64,000 nucleotides of DNA from positions 62,001 to 126,000 of the forward strand of contig CBDCME010000080.1 in assembly GCA_965218865.1 (NCBI GenBank), given 5' to 3'. Position numbers and translations under genes: made by a program. Below are positions 16,615 to 26,291 of the stretch, piece by piece. The DNA is from CBDCME01 sp965218865 (GTDB taxonomy: Bacteria > Pseudomonadota > Alphaproteobacteria > JAAXGF01). Within the stretch, counting starts at the first letter, position 1; each line of letters starts with the position of its first letter. The notes under the pieces are model-generated. The model did no database searches. It had not been told where the DNA came from and saw only the letters and a list, made by a program, of their open reading frames with translations.

Positions 16615-17256
16615 ATGATATCCCGCGGTAGCAAGAAGCGCGGCCAAGTCAAGATCGTCCTTGCCGACAAGAATCCTCTCGTTCTTAGCGGACTGAAAGA
16701 TCTCTTCGCCGAGGACGGGCGCTTCAGACTGATGGCGTTGGCCAGCGACGGCGAGCGTTTTCTTGAGGCCGTGGATCGGATTCGATTCGAGGTCGGCGTC
16801 ATCGGTTGGATCATGCCCCATTGCGACGGCCGGGTGGTCCTGGAAAAATTGCGCGGCCGCGCCCAAGCGCCGCGCATCGTCGTCTACACCGGGAGCGCCG
16901 ATCCCACGGTGCCAAGAGACGTCATGGCCCTGGGCGGAGCGGGGTTTTGCGCCAAGAGCGATCCCCCGGAAGACGTCCTCGAAACCGTGGCCTCGGTCGC
17001 GGGGGGCCGAATGGTCTTCCCCTTCGTCGACGTAAGCACGATGAACCAGGACCCTTTTCGCCACCTCACGGCCCGGGAGCGGGACATGCTCGACGTCCTC
17101 GCCCGTGGCGGCACCAATGCCGAGTTGGCCAGGGAATTATCCGTCTCCGTCAACACGGTGAAATTCCATCTCAGGAACATTTACGGCAAGTTGTCGGTGC
17201 GTAACCGGGCCCAGGCGGTCGCTCTCCGCGTATCGGCCCGCGGCATGGGCCATTAA
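16615..17256 (+). CDS. NarL/FixJ-type response regulator with atypical receiver
   Basis: 213 aa from ATG 16615 (GAGG upstream; GTG 16567 is possible). The receiver domain spans about residues 12-125 and a LuxR-type HTH about 145-205 (LTARERDMLDVLARGG, SVNTVKFHLRNIYGKL). The phospho-acceptor Asp is replaced: where DxxMPxxDG is expected the sequence reads GWIMPHCDG with G64. The acidic pair is D18-K19 (LADKNPL). It may therefore work without classical phosphorylation. It precedes glpX by 127 nt on the same strand; control of the CBB genes is only a guess. Confidence 0.88.
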   Translation: MISRGSKKRGQVKIVLADKNPLVLSGLKDLFAEDGRFRLMALASDGERFLEAVDRIRFEVGVIGWIMPHCDGRVVLEKLRGRAQAPRIVVYTGSADPTVPRDVMALGGAGFCAKSDPPEDVLETVASVAGGRMVFPFVDVSTMNQDPFRHLTARERDMLDVLARGGTNAELARELSVSVNTVKFHLRNIYGKLSVRNRAQAVALRVSARGMGH

Positions 17257-17383
17257 CTACCCAATCGGGTAGGTTTCCGCCGCCCGAAAGATAATTTCCA
17301 CCCATTCGAGTGGGCGTTTCCCTACACGCCGGGAGCGAGTACACTCGCGGGCTTTGGCGAAGAAGTTTGTATAAGGCGAGCCG

Positions 17384-18367
17384 ATGGTGGCACAACTCGG
17401 GCCCCTGAACCAGGAATTCATCTATTCGCTGCGCACCGTCACGGAGGCGGCGGCCTGCGCGGCCTTCGAATGGATCGGTCGCGGCGAGAAGGAAAGGGGA
17501 GACGGGGCCGCGGTGGACGCGATGCGGACGACGCTGAATCGACTTCCCTTGAGCGGCGTCATCGTCAGCGGCGAGGGCGAGAAAGACCAGGCACCGGAGC
17601 TTTACAAGGGCGAACGGGTCGGCAGCGGCGGCGGCGAGATCGAGGTCGATTTGGCGGTCGACCCGGTCGAGGGCACGAGCTACATGGCCAAAGGCCTGAC
17701 CAACGCGATGGCGACGATCGCGGTTGCCCCGCGCGGTACCTTGTTCGACCCGGGCCCGGCGTTCTACATGGAGAAATTCGCGGGGCCGCCGGCGGTCAAG
17801 AGCAAAATCAAGATGTCGTGGACGGTCAACCGCAAGCTCAATGAGCTGGCCGAAATTCTGGGCAAACGGGTCGACGATCTGACGATTTACGTCCTCGAGA
17901 AACCGCGCCATCGAAAAATGGTCGAAGACATTCACGCCCTCGGTGCCCGCGTCGCCCTTTACCCCGCCGGAGACGTCGCGGGCGCCCTCATGGCGGCCAT
18001 TCCGGGATCGGGCATCGACGCCCTGATGGGCACCGGCGGCACCCCGGAAGGGATCTTGTCCGCCTGTGCCATTCGGGCCCTGGGCGGAGAATTTCTCGGC
18101 CGCCTGGACCCCCAGTTGCACACCGAAAAAGCCGCCGTCGCCAAGGCCAAGCTCGACACCCGGCGATGGTACACGGTCGAGGAGATCGCCGCCGCCAAGG
18201 AGGTGATGTTCTGCGCCACCGGGATCACGTCCGGCCTTTTGTTCGAGGGCGTCGACAGGGCCGGCGGGCAATACCGGCTTCAAACCTTGATGATATCCGG
18301 CCTCACCGGAGAACGGCAGATTTTGACTAATTATTTGCCCCGGGCCGAACCCCCGTCGCCGACCTAG
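17384..18367 (+). CDS. glpX: Class II fructose-1,6-/sedoheptulose-1,7-bisphosphatase
   Basis: 327 aa GlpX-family phosphatase. Motifs include VSGEGEKDQAP, the metal-binding VDPVEGTSYMAKG and LMGTGGTPEGI. In a CBB operon it regenerates F6P and S7P (cbbF function). It is followed by cbbP after 10 nt. The ATG at 17384 follows a 127-nt leader. No truncation. Confidence 0.94.
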   Translation: MVAQLGPLNQEFIYSLRTVTEAAACAAFEWIGRGEKERGDGAAVDAMRTTLNRLPLSGVIVSGEGEKDQAPELYKGERVGSGGGEIEVDLAVDPVEGTSYMAKGLTNAMATIAVAPRGTLFDPGPAFYMEKFAGPPAVKSKIKMSWTVNRKLNELAEILGKRVDDLTIYVLEKPRHRKMVEDIHALGARVALYPAGDVAGALMAAIPGSGIDALMGTGGTPEGILSACAIRALGGEFLGRLDPQLHTEKAAVAKAKLDTRRWYTVEEIAAAKEVMFCATGITSGLLFEGVDRAGGQYRLQTLMISGLTGERQILTNYLPRAEPPSPT

Positions 18368-18377
18368 GGATCCGAAA

Positions 18378-19319
18378 ATGCCCACCAAGAACCGCGTTTC
18401 CCATCCCATCATCCTTGGCATCGTCGGTGACTCCGCCACCGGCAAGACGACGCTGAGCAAAGGGATCGCGGAAATCCTGGGTGACGACCGCGTCGCCTTG
18501 ATCTGCACCGACGACTATCACAAATACTCGCGTGACCAACGGGCGAAAAACGGTATTTCAGCGCTCGACCCCAAGGGCAATTACGTCGACATCATCGCGC
18601 AGCATCTGCGTCTCTTGCGCCAGGGCCAGCCGATTCTCAAGCCCATCTACAACCATCACGGCGGCACCCTCGACGCGCCGGAATACATCGAGCCGAAGCC
18701 CTACATCATCGCCGAGGGTCTTCTAGGCTATACCACCCGGGATATGCGGGACTGCTACGACGTCAAGGTCTACCTCGAACCGGAAGAGGACTTGCGCGTG
18801 CGCTGGAAAATCCAACGCGACACGGGCAAGCGGGGCTACAAGCGGGAATCGGTCCTGGCCTCGTTGAAGAAGCGTAAGACCGACAGTCCCGATTTTATTC
18901 ATCCGCAACGGACGTTCGCCGACATCGTGGTGCGGTTCTATCCACCCGAGGGCCACGAGGACGAAACCGGCGCCCATCTCAACGTTCGCCACATCCTGCG
19001 GCCCACCCTTCCCCATCCGGATCTGTCGCCGGTGCTCAACGAGGCCGCCGACTCGGGCCTTCACCTCGAACTTTCCCGCGACCGCGACGGAAAGCCGGTC
19101 GACGTGTTCGAAATCAACGGCAACATCCCCAATTTCAAGGCCGAGGGCGTCGAAACCTTGATCTGGAATCATATTCCCGAGGCCAGCCATCTACGCCGCA
19201 ACGTGGGTTCCTTCGTGAACGGCACCGAGGGGCAGCGGCAGAGCCACCCCCTGGCTCTGACCCAGCTCCTCATTGCCCATCACATGGTCAAGGCCGCGCT
19301 CGGCATTCACGCGATCTAG
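18378..19319 (+). CDS. cbbP: Phosphoribulokinase
   Basis: 313 aa, phosphorylates ribulose-5-phosphate to RuBP. P-loop GDSATGKT is at residues 17-24 and CTDDYHKYSRDQR follows as in bacterial octameric PRK. The later HPQRTFADIVVRFYPP and LHLELSRDRDGKPVD segments fit the family. It is tightly linked to glpX and cbbT (2 nt before the GTG). Confidence 0.95.
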   Translation: MPTKNRVSHPIILGIVGDSATGKTTLSKGIAEILGDDRVALICTDDYHKYSRDQRAKNGISALDPKGNYVDIIAQHLRLLRQGQPILKPIYNHHGGTLDAPEYIEPKPYIIAEGLLGYTTRDMRDCYDVKVYLEPEEDLRVRWKIQRDTGKRGYKRESVLASLKKRKTDSPDFIHPQRTFADIVVRFYPPEGHEDETGAHLNVRHILRPTLPHPDLSPVLNEAADSGLHLELSRDRDGKPVDVFEINGNIPNFKAEGVETLIWNHIPEASHLRRNVGSFVNGTEGQRQSHPLALTQLLIAHHMVKAALGIHAI

Positions 19320-19321
19320 AG

Positions 19322-21364
19322 GTGCGAGAGGACATGTTGCGAACCGAATCCAGTGTCGAACCCGCCGCCCGAGGGCGCGATACGGGGACCAACATCTCCC
19401 AACGGGAGATGGCGAACGCCGTTCGGGTACTCGCGATGGACGCGGTACAAAGGGCCAATTCAGGTCATCCGGGCATGCCGATGGGCATGGCCGACGTGGC
19501 GACCGTTCTCTTTTCCCGCTTCCTCAAATTCGATCCCTCGCGCCCCGACTGGCCCGACCGGGACCGGTTCATCCTCTCGGCCGGACACGGATCGATGCTG
19601 CAGTACGCTCTCCTCTACCTGAGCGGCTACGACGAAATAACCTTGGAGGAACTCAAGAACTTCCGCCAGTTGGGCAGCCGAACCGCGGGCCATCCCGAAT
19701 ATTCCCTCGAATCGGGTATCGAAACGACGACCGGACCGTTGGGGCAGGGACTCGCCAACGCCGTCGGCATCGCCCTTGCCGAGCGCCTGCTGAACGAGCG
19801 TTTCGGTGATGATCTGGTGGATCACCACACCTATGTGATCGCCGGCGACGGTTGCCTGATGGAAGGCATCAGCCACGAAGCCGCTTCGCTCGCCGGCCAC
19901 CTCGGTTTGGGAAACCTAATCGTCTTCTTCGACGACAATGCCATCTCGATCGACGGACCGACGTCGCTTTCGGTATCGGACGACCAGGGCACCCGTTTCA
20001 AGGCCAACGGCTGGCACGTCCAGTCCGTCGACGGCCACGACGGGGACGCCGTCACCGGCGCCATCGAAAAGGCGCGCGCCGACGATCGGCCCTCGCTCAT
20101 CTGTTGCCGGACCGTGATCGGCTACGGCGCGCCGAACAAGGCCGGTACCGCGAGCACCCACGGCGCGCCGCTAGGCGCCGACGAGGTCGATGGAACGCGC
20201 GGAATGCTGGGCTGGCCCCATCCACCGTTCGAGATCCCCGAGGCGATCCTTAAGGCTTGGCGCGCGACCGCTAACCGCGGTTCCGCGGCCTCGGCGGCGT
20301 GGGAGCGGCGCGTCGAGGCGCTCGAGCCGGCCCGCCGGGACGCGTTCAGAGCGCGGATGGCGGGGCGGCTACCGCCGAACTGGCGCGCGCCGCTGGCCCA
20401 ATTCAAGCGTACCGTCGTCGACGAGAAACCGACCCTCGCGACCCGAGTCTCATCGCAACAGGTCATCGAGGTCCTGGTCCCGGAACTCCCCGAGCTGATC
20501 GGCGGATCGGCCGACCTCACCGGTTCCAACGGCACCATGGTGGCGGCCCACCGGGACGTCGCCCGGGGCGACTTCTCCGGCGGCTACGTCCGCTACGGCG
20601 TCCGCGAGCACGGCATGGCCGCGGCGATGAACGGCATGGCCCTGCACGGAGGTATTATTCCCTATGGCGGCACCTTCCTGGTGTTCACCGATTATTGCCG
20701 CCCCTCGATTCGCCTTTCGGCCCTGATGGGCCAGCGCGTCATCTACGTCATGACCCATGATTCGATCGGTCTGGGCGAGGATGGTCCCACCCATCAGCCG
20801 GTCGAGCATCTCGCTTCGCTGCGGGCGGTTCCGAACCTCAACGTGTTTCGCCCCGCCGACACGGTCGAAACGGTGGAGTGCTGGGAATTGGCCGTCGAAT
20901 CGAACGCCACCCCGTCGGTTCTGGCGTTGACCCGCCAAGGGGTGCCGACCGTTCGGACCGAAGTCAACGGCGAAAACCTTTGCGCCCTTGGGGCTTACGT
21001 CCTGTCGCCCGCGAAATCGGGAAGGGACGTCACCCTGATCGCGACCGGATCGGAGGTTTCCTTGGCCCTTGAGGCCCAACGGCTGCTCCAGGATAAAGGG
21101 GTGGGAGCTGCCGTCGTTTCGATGCCCTGTTGGGAGTTATTCGAAAAGCAGACGCCCGAGTACCGAGACGAGATCCTCGGGACCGGGATTCCGCGGGTCG
21201 CGGTCGAGGCCGCCGCCTCGTTTGGCTGGGAGCGCTGGATCGGCCGCGACGGTGCCTTCGTCGGCATGAGGAGCTTCGGCGCCTCGGCTCCCGGCAAGGA
21301 TCTCTACGCCCATTTCAACATTACGCCTTCGGCGGTTGTCGAGGCGGTCAGGGGACGACTCTAG
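19322..21364 (+). CDS. cbbT: Transketolase
   Basis: 680 aa TPP enzyme of the regenerative phase. Motifs: GHPGMPMGMADVA near the N-terminus, the TPP site beginning GDGCLMEGISHEA, and EDGPTHQPVEHLASLRAVPN in the second domain. Start may be GTG 19322 or ATG 19334; neither has ideal spacing to a ribosome-binding site. It lies between cbbP and cbbL, so it is probably the CBB isoform. Confidence 0.95.
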   Translation: MREDMLRTESSVEPAARGRDTGTNISQREMANAVRVLAMDAVQRANSGHPGMPMGMADVATVLFSRFLKFDPSRPDWPDRDRFILSAGHGSMLQYALLYLSGYDEITLEELKNFRQLGSRTAGHPEYSLESGIETTTGPLGQGLANAVGIALAERLLNERFGDDLVDHHTYVIAGDGCLMEGISHEAASLAGHLGLGNLIVFFDDNAISIDGPTSLSVSDDQGTRFKANGWHVQSVDGHDGDAVTGAIEKARADDRPSLICCRTVIGYGAPNKAGTASTHGAPLGADEVDGTRGMLGWPHPPFEIPEAILKAWRATANRGSAASAAWERRVEALEPARRDAFRARMAGRLPPNWRAPLAQFKRTVVDEKPTLATRVSSQQVIEVLVPELPELIGGSADLTGSNGTMVAAHRDVARGDFSGGYVRYGVREHGMAAAMNGMALHGGIIPYGGTFLVFTDYCRPSIRLSALMGQRVIYVMTHDSIGLGEDGPTHQPVEHLASLRAVPNLNVFRPADTVETVECWELAVESNATPSVLALTRQGVPTVRTEVNGENLCALGAYVLSPAKSGRDVTLIATGSEVSLALEAQRLLQDKGVGAAVVSMPCWELFEKQTPEYRDEILGTGIPRVAVEAAASFGWERWIGRDGAFVGMRSFGASAPGKDLYAHFNITPSAVVEAVRGRL

Positions 21365-21396
21365 GCGACCCGGACCAGTGCCAAAAGGAGAATAAT

Positions 21397-22818
21397 ATGA
21401 GCACGAAGAAATACGACGCCGGCGTCAAGGCATACCGGGAAACCTATTGGGCCCCGGACTATACGCCGAAGGACACCGATCTCCTGGCCTGCTTCAAGGT
21501 CACGCCCCAGGAGGGGGTCCCGAACGAGGAAGTGGCCGCGGCGGTGGCCGCCGAATCCTCGACCGGCACCTGGACCACGGTGTGGAGCGATCTGCTGACG
21601 GATCTCGATTACTACAAGGGCCGCGCCTACGCCATCGAGCCGGTCCCGGGCGACGACAGCTGCTTCTACGCCTTTGTCGCCTATCCCATCGATCTGTTCG
21701 AGGAAGGCTCGGTCGTCAACGTCCTGACCTCGTTGGTGGGAAACGTTTTCGGCTTCAAGGCGCTGAGGGCGCTGAGGCTCGAGGACGTGCGTTTTCCGCT
21801 CCACTACGTGATGACCTGCGGCGGGCCGCCCAACGGCATCCAGGTCGAACGCGACGTCATGAATAAGTACGGCCGGCCCTTGCTCGGCTGCACGATCAAG
21901 CCCAAGCTCGGCCTTTCGGCCAAGAATTACGGCCGCGCGGTCTATGAATGCCTGCGCGGCGGCCTCGATTTCACCAAGGACGACGAGAACGTCAACAGCC
22001 AGCCCTTCATGCGCTGGCGGCAACGCTTCGACTTCGTCGCCGAGGCGATCCACAAGGCGCAGGAAGAAACCGGCGAGCGCAAGGGACACTATTTGAACGT
22101 CACCTCCCCGACCGTGGAGGAAATGTACAAGCGCGCCGAACACGCAAAATCCCTCGGCATGCCGATCATCATGCACGATTTCCTGACCGCCGGCTTCACC
22201 GCCAACACCTCGCTGGCCAACTGGTGCCGGGACAACGGCATGCTGATGCACATCCACCGGGCCATGCACGCGGTGATCGACCGCAACCCCCACCACGGCA
22301 TCCATTTCCGGGTCATCGCCAAATGCCTCCGGCTCTCCGGCGGCGACCATCTCCACTCGGGGACCGTGGTCGGCAAGCTGGAGGGCGACCGCGAGGCGAC
22401 CCTCGGCTGGATCGACATCATGCGCGACAAATTCGTGCCCGAAAACCGCCGCCGCGGGATCTTCTTCGATCAGGATTGGGGCGCCATGCCGGGCCTCTTC
22501 CCGGTCGCCTCGGGCGGTATCCACGTCTGGCACATGCCAGCCCTGGTCGCGATCTTCGGCGACGACGCCGTATTGCAGTTCGGGGGCGGGACCCTCGGCC
22601 ACCCCTGGGGCAACGCGGCCGGCGCCGCGGCCAACCGGATCGCCTGCGAGGCTTGCGTCGAGGCGCGCAACCGCGGCCGGCAGCTCGAAAAGGAAGGCAA
22701 GGATATCTTGACCGCGGCCGCCAAGCACAGCCCCGAACTCGCCGCCGCGATGGAGACCTGGAAGGAAATCAAGTTCGACTTCGATACGGTCGACAAACTC
22801 GACGTCGCCGCGAGTTGA
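21397..22818 (+). CDS. cbbL: RuBisCO large subunit, form IA-like
   Basis: 473 aa from ATG 21397, preceded by AAGGAG. The carbamylated Lys and Mg ligands are in GGLDFTKDDEN (K194, D196, E197); IKPKLGLSAKNYGRAVYECL and SGGDHLHSGTVVGKLEG are the other active-site segments. N-terminal KKYDAGVKAYRETYWAPDY and MNKYGRPLLGCTIKPKLG resemble proteobacterial form IA ('green-like') enzymes rather than red-like IC. A longer frame from 21130 overlaps tkt and is spurious. Confidence 0.97.
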   Translation: MSTKKYDAGVKAYRETYWAPDYTPKDTDLLACFKVTPQEGVPNEEVAAAVAAESSTGTWTTVWSDLLTDLDYYKGRAYAIEPVPGDDSCFYAFVAYPIDLFEEGSVVNVLTSLVGNVFGFKALRALRLEDVRFPLHYVMTCGGPPNGIQVERDVMNKYGRPLLGCTIKPKLGLSAKNYGRAVYECLRGGLDFTKDDENVNSQPFMRWRQRFDFVAEAIHKAQEETGERKGHYLNVTSPTVEEMYKRAEHAKSLGMPIIMHDFLTAGFTANTSLANWCRDNGMLMHIHRAMHAVIDRNPHHGIHFRVIAKCLRLSGGDHLHSGTVVGKLEGDREATLGWIDIMRDKFVPENRRRGIFFDQDWGAMPGLFPVASGGIHVWHMPALVAIFGDDAVLQFGGGTLGHPWGNAAGAAANRIACEACVEARNRGRQLEKEGKDILTAAAKHSPELAAAMETWKEIKFDFDTVDKLDVAAS

Positions 22819-22849
22819 GACGTAACGAGCCCAGAAAAAGGAAACCTCA

Positions 22850-23200
22850 ATGAGCGAAATGCAGGACTATCCCTCGCGTATGGACGACCCGGCCAGCCGT
22901 CGGTTCGAGACCTTCTCCTACCTGCCGAAACTGGACGCAAGTCAGATCCGCAAGCAGGTCGAGTACATGACGACGCAGGGCTGGAACTGCGCGATCGAGC
23001 ACGTCGAGCCGCCTCGGGCCGGCGGCAGTTACTGGTACATGTGGAAGCTGCCCCTGTTCGGCGAACGCGACGTCAACGTGGTGATGAACGAAGTCAACGC
23101 TTGCCACAACGCCAACCCGGGCCACCACGTCCGGATCATCGGCTACGACAACAAGCGCCAGACCCAGGGCCTGAGCATGGTCATCTATCGCGGCGATTAG
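22850..23200 (+). CDS. cbbS: RuBisCO small subunit
   Basis: 116 aa, 31 nt after cbbL. It contains FSYLPKLDASQIRKQVEYM and GSYWYMWKLPLFG, typical of form I small subunits paired with IA/IB large subunits. The residues GYDNKRQTQGLSMVIYRG close the protein. No cbbQ/cbbO or carboxysome gene follows; queC comes next. Confidence 0.96.
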   Translation: MSEMQDYPSRMDDPASRRFETFSYLPKLDASQIRKQVEYMTTQGWNCAIEHVEPPRAGGSYWYMWKLPLFGERDVNVVMNEVNACHNANPGHHVRIIGYDNKRQTQGLSMVIYRGD

Positions 23201-23471
23201 GGCGCTGGTAATTTATTGGTTTAAAGGTGTCCTGGGAGACGCCCTCGGGAGCGGAGACGGAGAATTCCCCTGGCATCGGCCGACGGCCGCTGGAGCTTCA
23301 CCGTTTGTTAACCAAACTCAGTTTAGCATTCAATTCTCTTCTTCCTTCCCGACAATCACTGCTCCGTGTTCGCACGGGGCAATTTTTTACACCATCCAGC
23401 CGCGCGCCATACCCCGGTAACCGGCGGGAGATGGTAGGATTTCAAGAGATCGCGAGGGAAGGAAAAGGCGC
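23201..23471. other. Intergenic region cbbS to queC
   Basis: 271 bp with no ORF of note. A weak stem (GGTGTC / GACGCC near 23226-23243) and a GGCCGACGGCC palindrome near 23278 could end the CBB transcript, but neither has a T tract. The second half is AT-richer and may hold the queC promoter. Confidence 0.35.
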
Positions 23472-24215
23472 GTGAATATCGGCGACAACGAGCGGGCGCT
23501 CGTCCTGTTCTCCGGGGGACAGGACTCCACCACCTGTCTCGCCTGGGCCTTGGAGCGCTTCGCCCGGGTCGAAACGATCGGGTTCGACTACGGGCAAAGG
23601 AACGCGGTCGAGCTCGCCTGCCGTGGCGCCATCCGGGGCGAGATCGGGCAGCGGTTTCCGGCCTGGGCCGAGCGGCTCGGGAGCGACCGGACGATCGATC
23701 TCGGCGCGCTCGGCGGCCTCACGGATTCGGCGTTGACCGGAGATTCCGCTTTCGAAGTCGGGGAAGACGGCCTCCCGAACACCTTTGTTCCGGGGCGGAA
23801 CCTCATTTTTCTTGCCTTCGCGGCCGCCGCCGCCTACCCCCGGGGCGTGCGCCACCTGGTGGGTGGCATGTCGCAAACCGATTTTTCCGGCTACCCCGAT
23901 TGCCGGGACGCCACCGTCAAGGCGGTCGGGGAGGCGATCGATCTCGGTCTCGACACCAGCTTCGAAATCCACACCCCACTGATGTGGATCGACAAGGCCG
24001 CGACCTGGGCCCTAGCCGAGTCTCTCGGCGGCGAGTCGTTCGTCGATCTGGTGGTCGAACACACCCACAGCTGTTACCGCGGCGACCGCGCGCAACGCCA
24101 TTCCTGGGGTTACGGATGCGCCGATTGCGCGGCTTGCGCCCTCAGGGCAAACGGATACCAAAGCTACCGTGGCTCCGAAACCAGCGCCGAAAGCGGCGCC
24201 AAAGCGCGTCCGTAG
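23472..24215 (+). CDS. queC: 7-cyano-7-deazaguanine synthase
   Basis: 247 aa from GTG 23472. The ATP-pyrophosphatase motif SGGQDS is at residues 14-19. The zinc site is formed by HSCYRGD and GCADCAAC near the C-terminus. It makes preQ0 for queuosine synthesis in tRNA. It stands alone; other que genes are not in the window. Confidence 0.94.
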   Translation: MNIGDNERALVLFSGGQDSTTCLAWALERFARVETIGFDYGQRNAVELACRGAIRGEIGQRFPAWAERLGSDRTIDLGALGGLTDSALTGDSAFEVGEDGLPNTFVPGRNLIFLAFAAAAAYPRGVRHLVGGMSQTDFSGYPDCRDATVKAVGEAIDLGLDTSFEIHTPLMWIDKAATWALAESLGGESFVDLVVEHTHSCYRGDRAQRHSWGYGCADCAACALRANGYQSYRGSETSAESGAKARP

Positions 24216-24324
24216 ATAATCTGGGAAGATTCTCTACGCCGAACAAGCCCGCCAGGGGCTGCGGCGAATGTCTTGACCGATCCCGGCACTCGGAATCCAA
24301 GTGCTGGGGGCGATCTACCGGGGC

Positions 24325-24624
24325 TCAATATACGGGAGGATCACCGAATTCGATCGACACGGAGGCAGGACACAGGCAAGCACCGCCGGCCTCGTCTCCC
24401 GACCACGGACCGGAAGCCGGTTGGACCTTGAGAATTTCCACCAGTTCGTCCTCGGTGGCCGGAGGCGCCTCTTCCATGGCGATGACGTCATCGTTGAAGT
24501 CCATCGGGCTGACCAGCGTCGACACCGACCAAGCGATACCGAACCACGAAAGGGCGGAAACCGTGACCCACAGAAGAGTCGAGTTTCTTAACGACAACGT
24601 TTTGCGAGATTTCATTTCTTGCAC
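24325..24624 (-). CDS. Hypothetical single-pass membrane protein
   Basis: 99 aa (ATG 24624, or 24615). One hydrophobic segment (LLWVTVSALSWFGIAWSVS, residues 17-35) is followed by an acidic soluble tail with a Cys pair (ACLCPAS). Composition looks coding, but I know no homologue. It is convergent with queC across a 109-nt gap. Confidence 0.45.
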   Translation of the reverse strand: MQEMKSRKTLSLRNSTLLWVTVSALSWFGIAWSVSTLVSPMDFNDDVIAMEEAPPATEDELVEILKVQPASGPWSGDEAGGACLCPASVSIEFGDPPVY

Positions 24625-24639
24625 GTCACGATACCACCG

Positions 24640-25118
24640 GATTTGTCCGGCCGCGCTGCCCCCGGGTTGCCTACGGGACCCGTGACGCGTTTAGCGGCAA
24701 TCAGGTGATCCAGCAAAGGCGAAATTCGTAAAGATATGGTTAACATTATACACCATCCGGCCCGCGCTCCAATATATCAATTACGGGGACAGTTTGCTAA
24801 TTTTTTAGGTTATTCGCGCTTTTTTCCAACACTTTAGGGAGAACCCAGTCTCGGTTGGGGCGAGTTTCGTCGTGCCCGCGATGGTTCTATCCGACGGCTT
24901 TTTCCTTCCGATAATCGCCGCCCGCGAGGGCAGAAGCGTGTCATGTCGTCAGCGGCGTCTGATCCTCCACGATCGCGGGTTTCAGTGACAGAACACGAAC
25001 GATCCCACGCCTGATCCCGGCCGTTCGACCAAGTCTCCCGAACGTGAGCGGTGCCCCGACTCCGGGATAGGTGTGGCTCGTCCTCCGAAATTCCTCGGGG
25101 CTAAAATAATTAATGGCC
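24640..25118. other. Non-coding stretch with one end of an old inverted-repeat element
   Basis: About 480 bp without a supported gene. At 24779-24799 it contains AATTACGGGGACAGTTTGC, matched in inverse at about 26443-26463 (AATTATGGGGACAGTTTAC on the other strand). The IS630 and palindromic repeat between them look like later insertions. Confidence 0.5.
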
Positions 25119-25121
25119 TAA

Positions 25122-26289
25122 TACCAACCGCCCTTAACATTGCCTTGTGCGATCCCACGCTCTGAGGCCGATGGACATGATCTTCCAAGGTTGGTCGGTC
25201 AGGTTGTTCCAGGCTTGGCAAGAGGCCTCGACGATGGCTTCATAGGAGTCGAAGACACGATTGGAGAGCCAGTTCTGGCGGAGGTATTGCCAGACATTTT
25301 CGGCGGGATTGAGCTCCGGGGACTTGGGTGGCAAAGGCACGAGGGAGATGTTCTCCGGGATGCCGAGTTTGGCAGTGGTGTGCCATGCGGCTTGGTCGAG
25401 CAGCACGACGGCATGGGCGTTTGGGGCAACGGCCCGGCTGATTTCCTCGAGATGCAGGTCCATGGCTTCAGTATTGGCGCGCGGCATGACCAGCGCCGCG
25501 CCCTCACCGCGCTCGGGGCAGATGGCGCCGAAGAGATACGCCGAAGAGGTCCGTAGGTCCTTGACCTGGCGCGGGCGCGATCCCTTTGGGGCCCACTGGC
25601 GCACCAGGCTGTTCTTCTGGCCGACGCGCATTTCATCTTGAAACCAAACCTCGATGGGCGTGTCCGGTGGCTGTGCCGCTACGATTTTCGCCAAGTGTTC
25701 GGGAAAACTTTTTTTTAAATTCCTCCTGTGCCCGCGCATCCTGGCCGACGTGGCGCGGGCGCGCGGAAATATGCGAGAACCCGAGCGCGGCCAGCAGCTT
25801 GCCGACGCTCCGCTCGTGATAGTCCACGCCGAAGCGCGTTCGGATCAGTTGCTTGAGATCGATGCAGCGCCAGCGCACGACCCCATCCCGTTCGGGATCG
25901 GGACCGGCCTCGATAGCCCGCGAAAGCGCCGCCATTTGCGACGGCGTCAACCGACGCAACGCCCCGTTCGGCTTGCGGTCGATCAGACCGGCCGGACCTC
26001 CCGCGTTGAACCGGTGAACCCAGTCCCGCAACGTCTGCCGATCCATGCCGCCAATACCCGCCGCGCACGCTCGATCCATCCCATCGTAGATGGCCGCCAT
26101 CGACAAAAGCCGTCGCGCCTGGTTCCCATCATCGCTCCGTGCCGCAAGAACACGGACTCTTTCAGCATCAAAGTCGTTTCGCAAAGGAATCGTTGGCATT
26201 GAACACACTCCCTTGTTGCCAACAACCTTGAATCACACAAAACCTAGCGTGTAAACCTTTGCGCGAGTCAAACTCTAGGGCGGTTGGTA
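25122..26289 (-). mobile_element. IS630-family element, copy 1 (1168 bp)
   Basis: Terminal inverted repeats TACCAACCGCCCT; flanking TAA direct repeats at 25119-25121 and 26290-26292. Nearly identical copies lie at 46331-47497 and 59788-60955, and a 28-bp end remnant at 40117-40144. The 5' end of the transposase lies at the high-coordinate side. Confidence 0.93.
25134..26208 (-). CDS. IS630-family transposase in two frames (A8 version)
   Basis: The N-terminal frame (26208 to 25633, MCSMPTIPLRNDF...) has the HTH (GMDRQTLRDWVHRFN) and the C-terminal frame (to 25134) has the DDE domain (VWFQDEMRVGQ, VLLDQAAWHT, ELNPAENVWQYLR). They are separated by one extra base in a run of eight A on the coding strand (25708-25715 as T on +); copy 2 has seven A and reads straight through 357 residues. 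Slippage at A8 could still give the full protein. Confidence 0.85.
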
Positions 26290-26291
26290 TA

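Noticed and set aside
21130..21396. N-terminal extension of cbbL
   Set aside because: It overlaps the 3' end of the transketolase gene; the ATG at 21397 has a good ribosome-binding site and the normal N-terminus.
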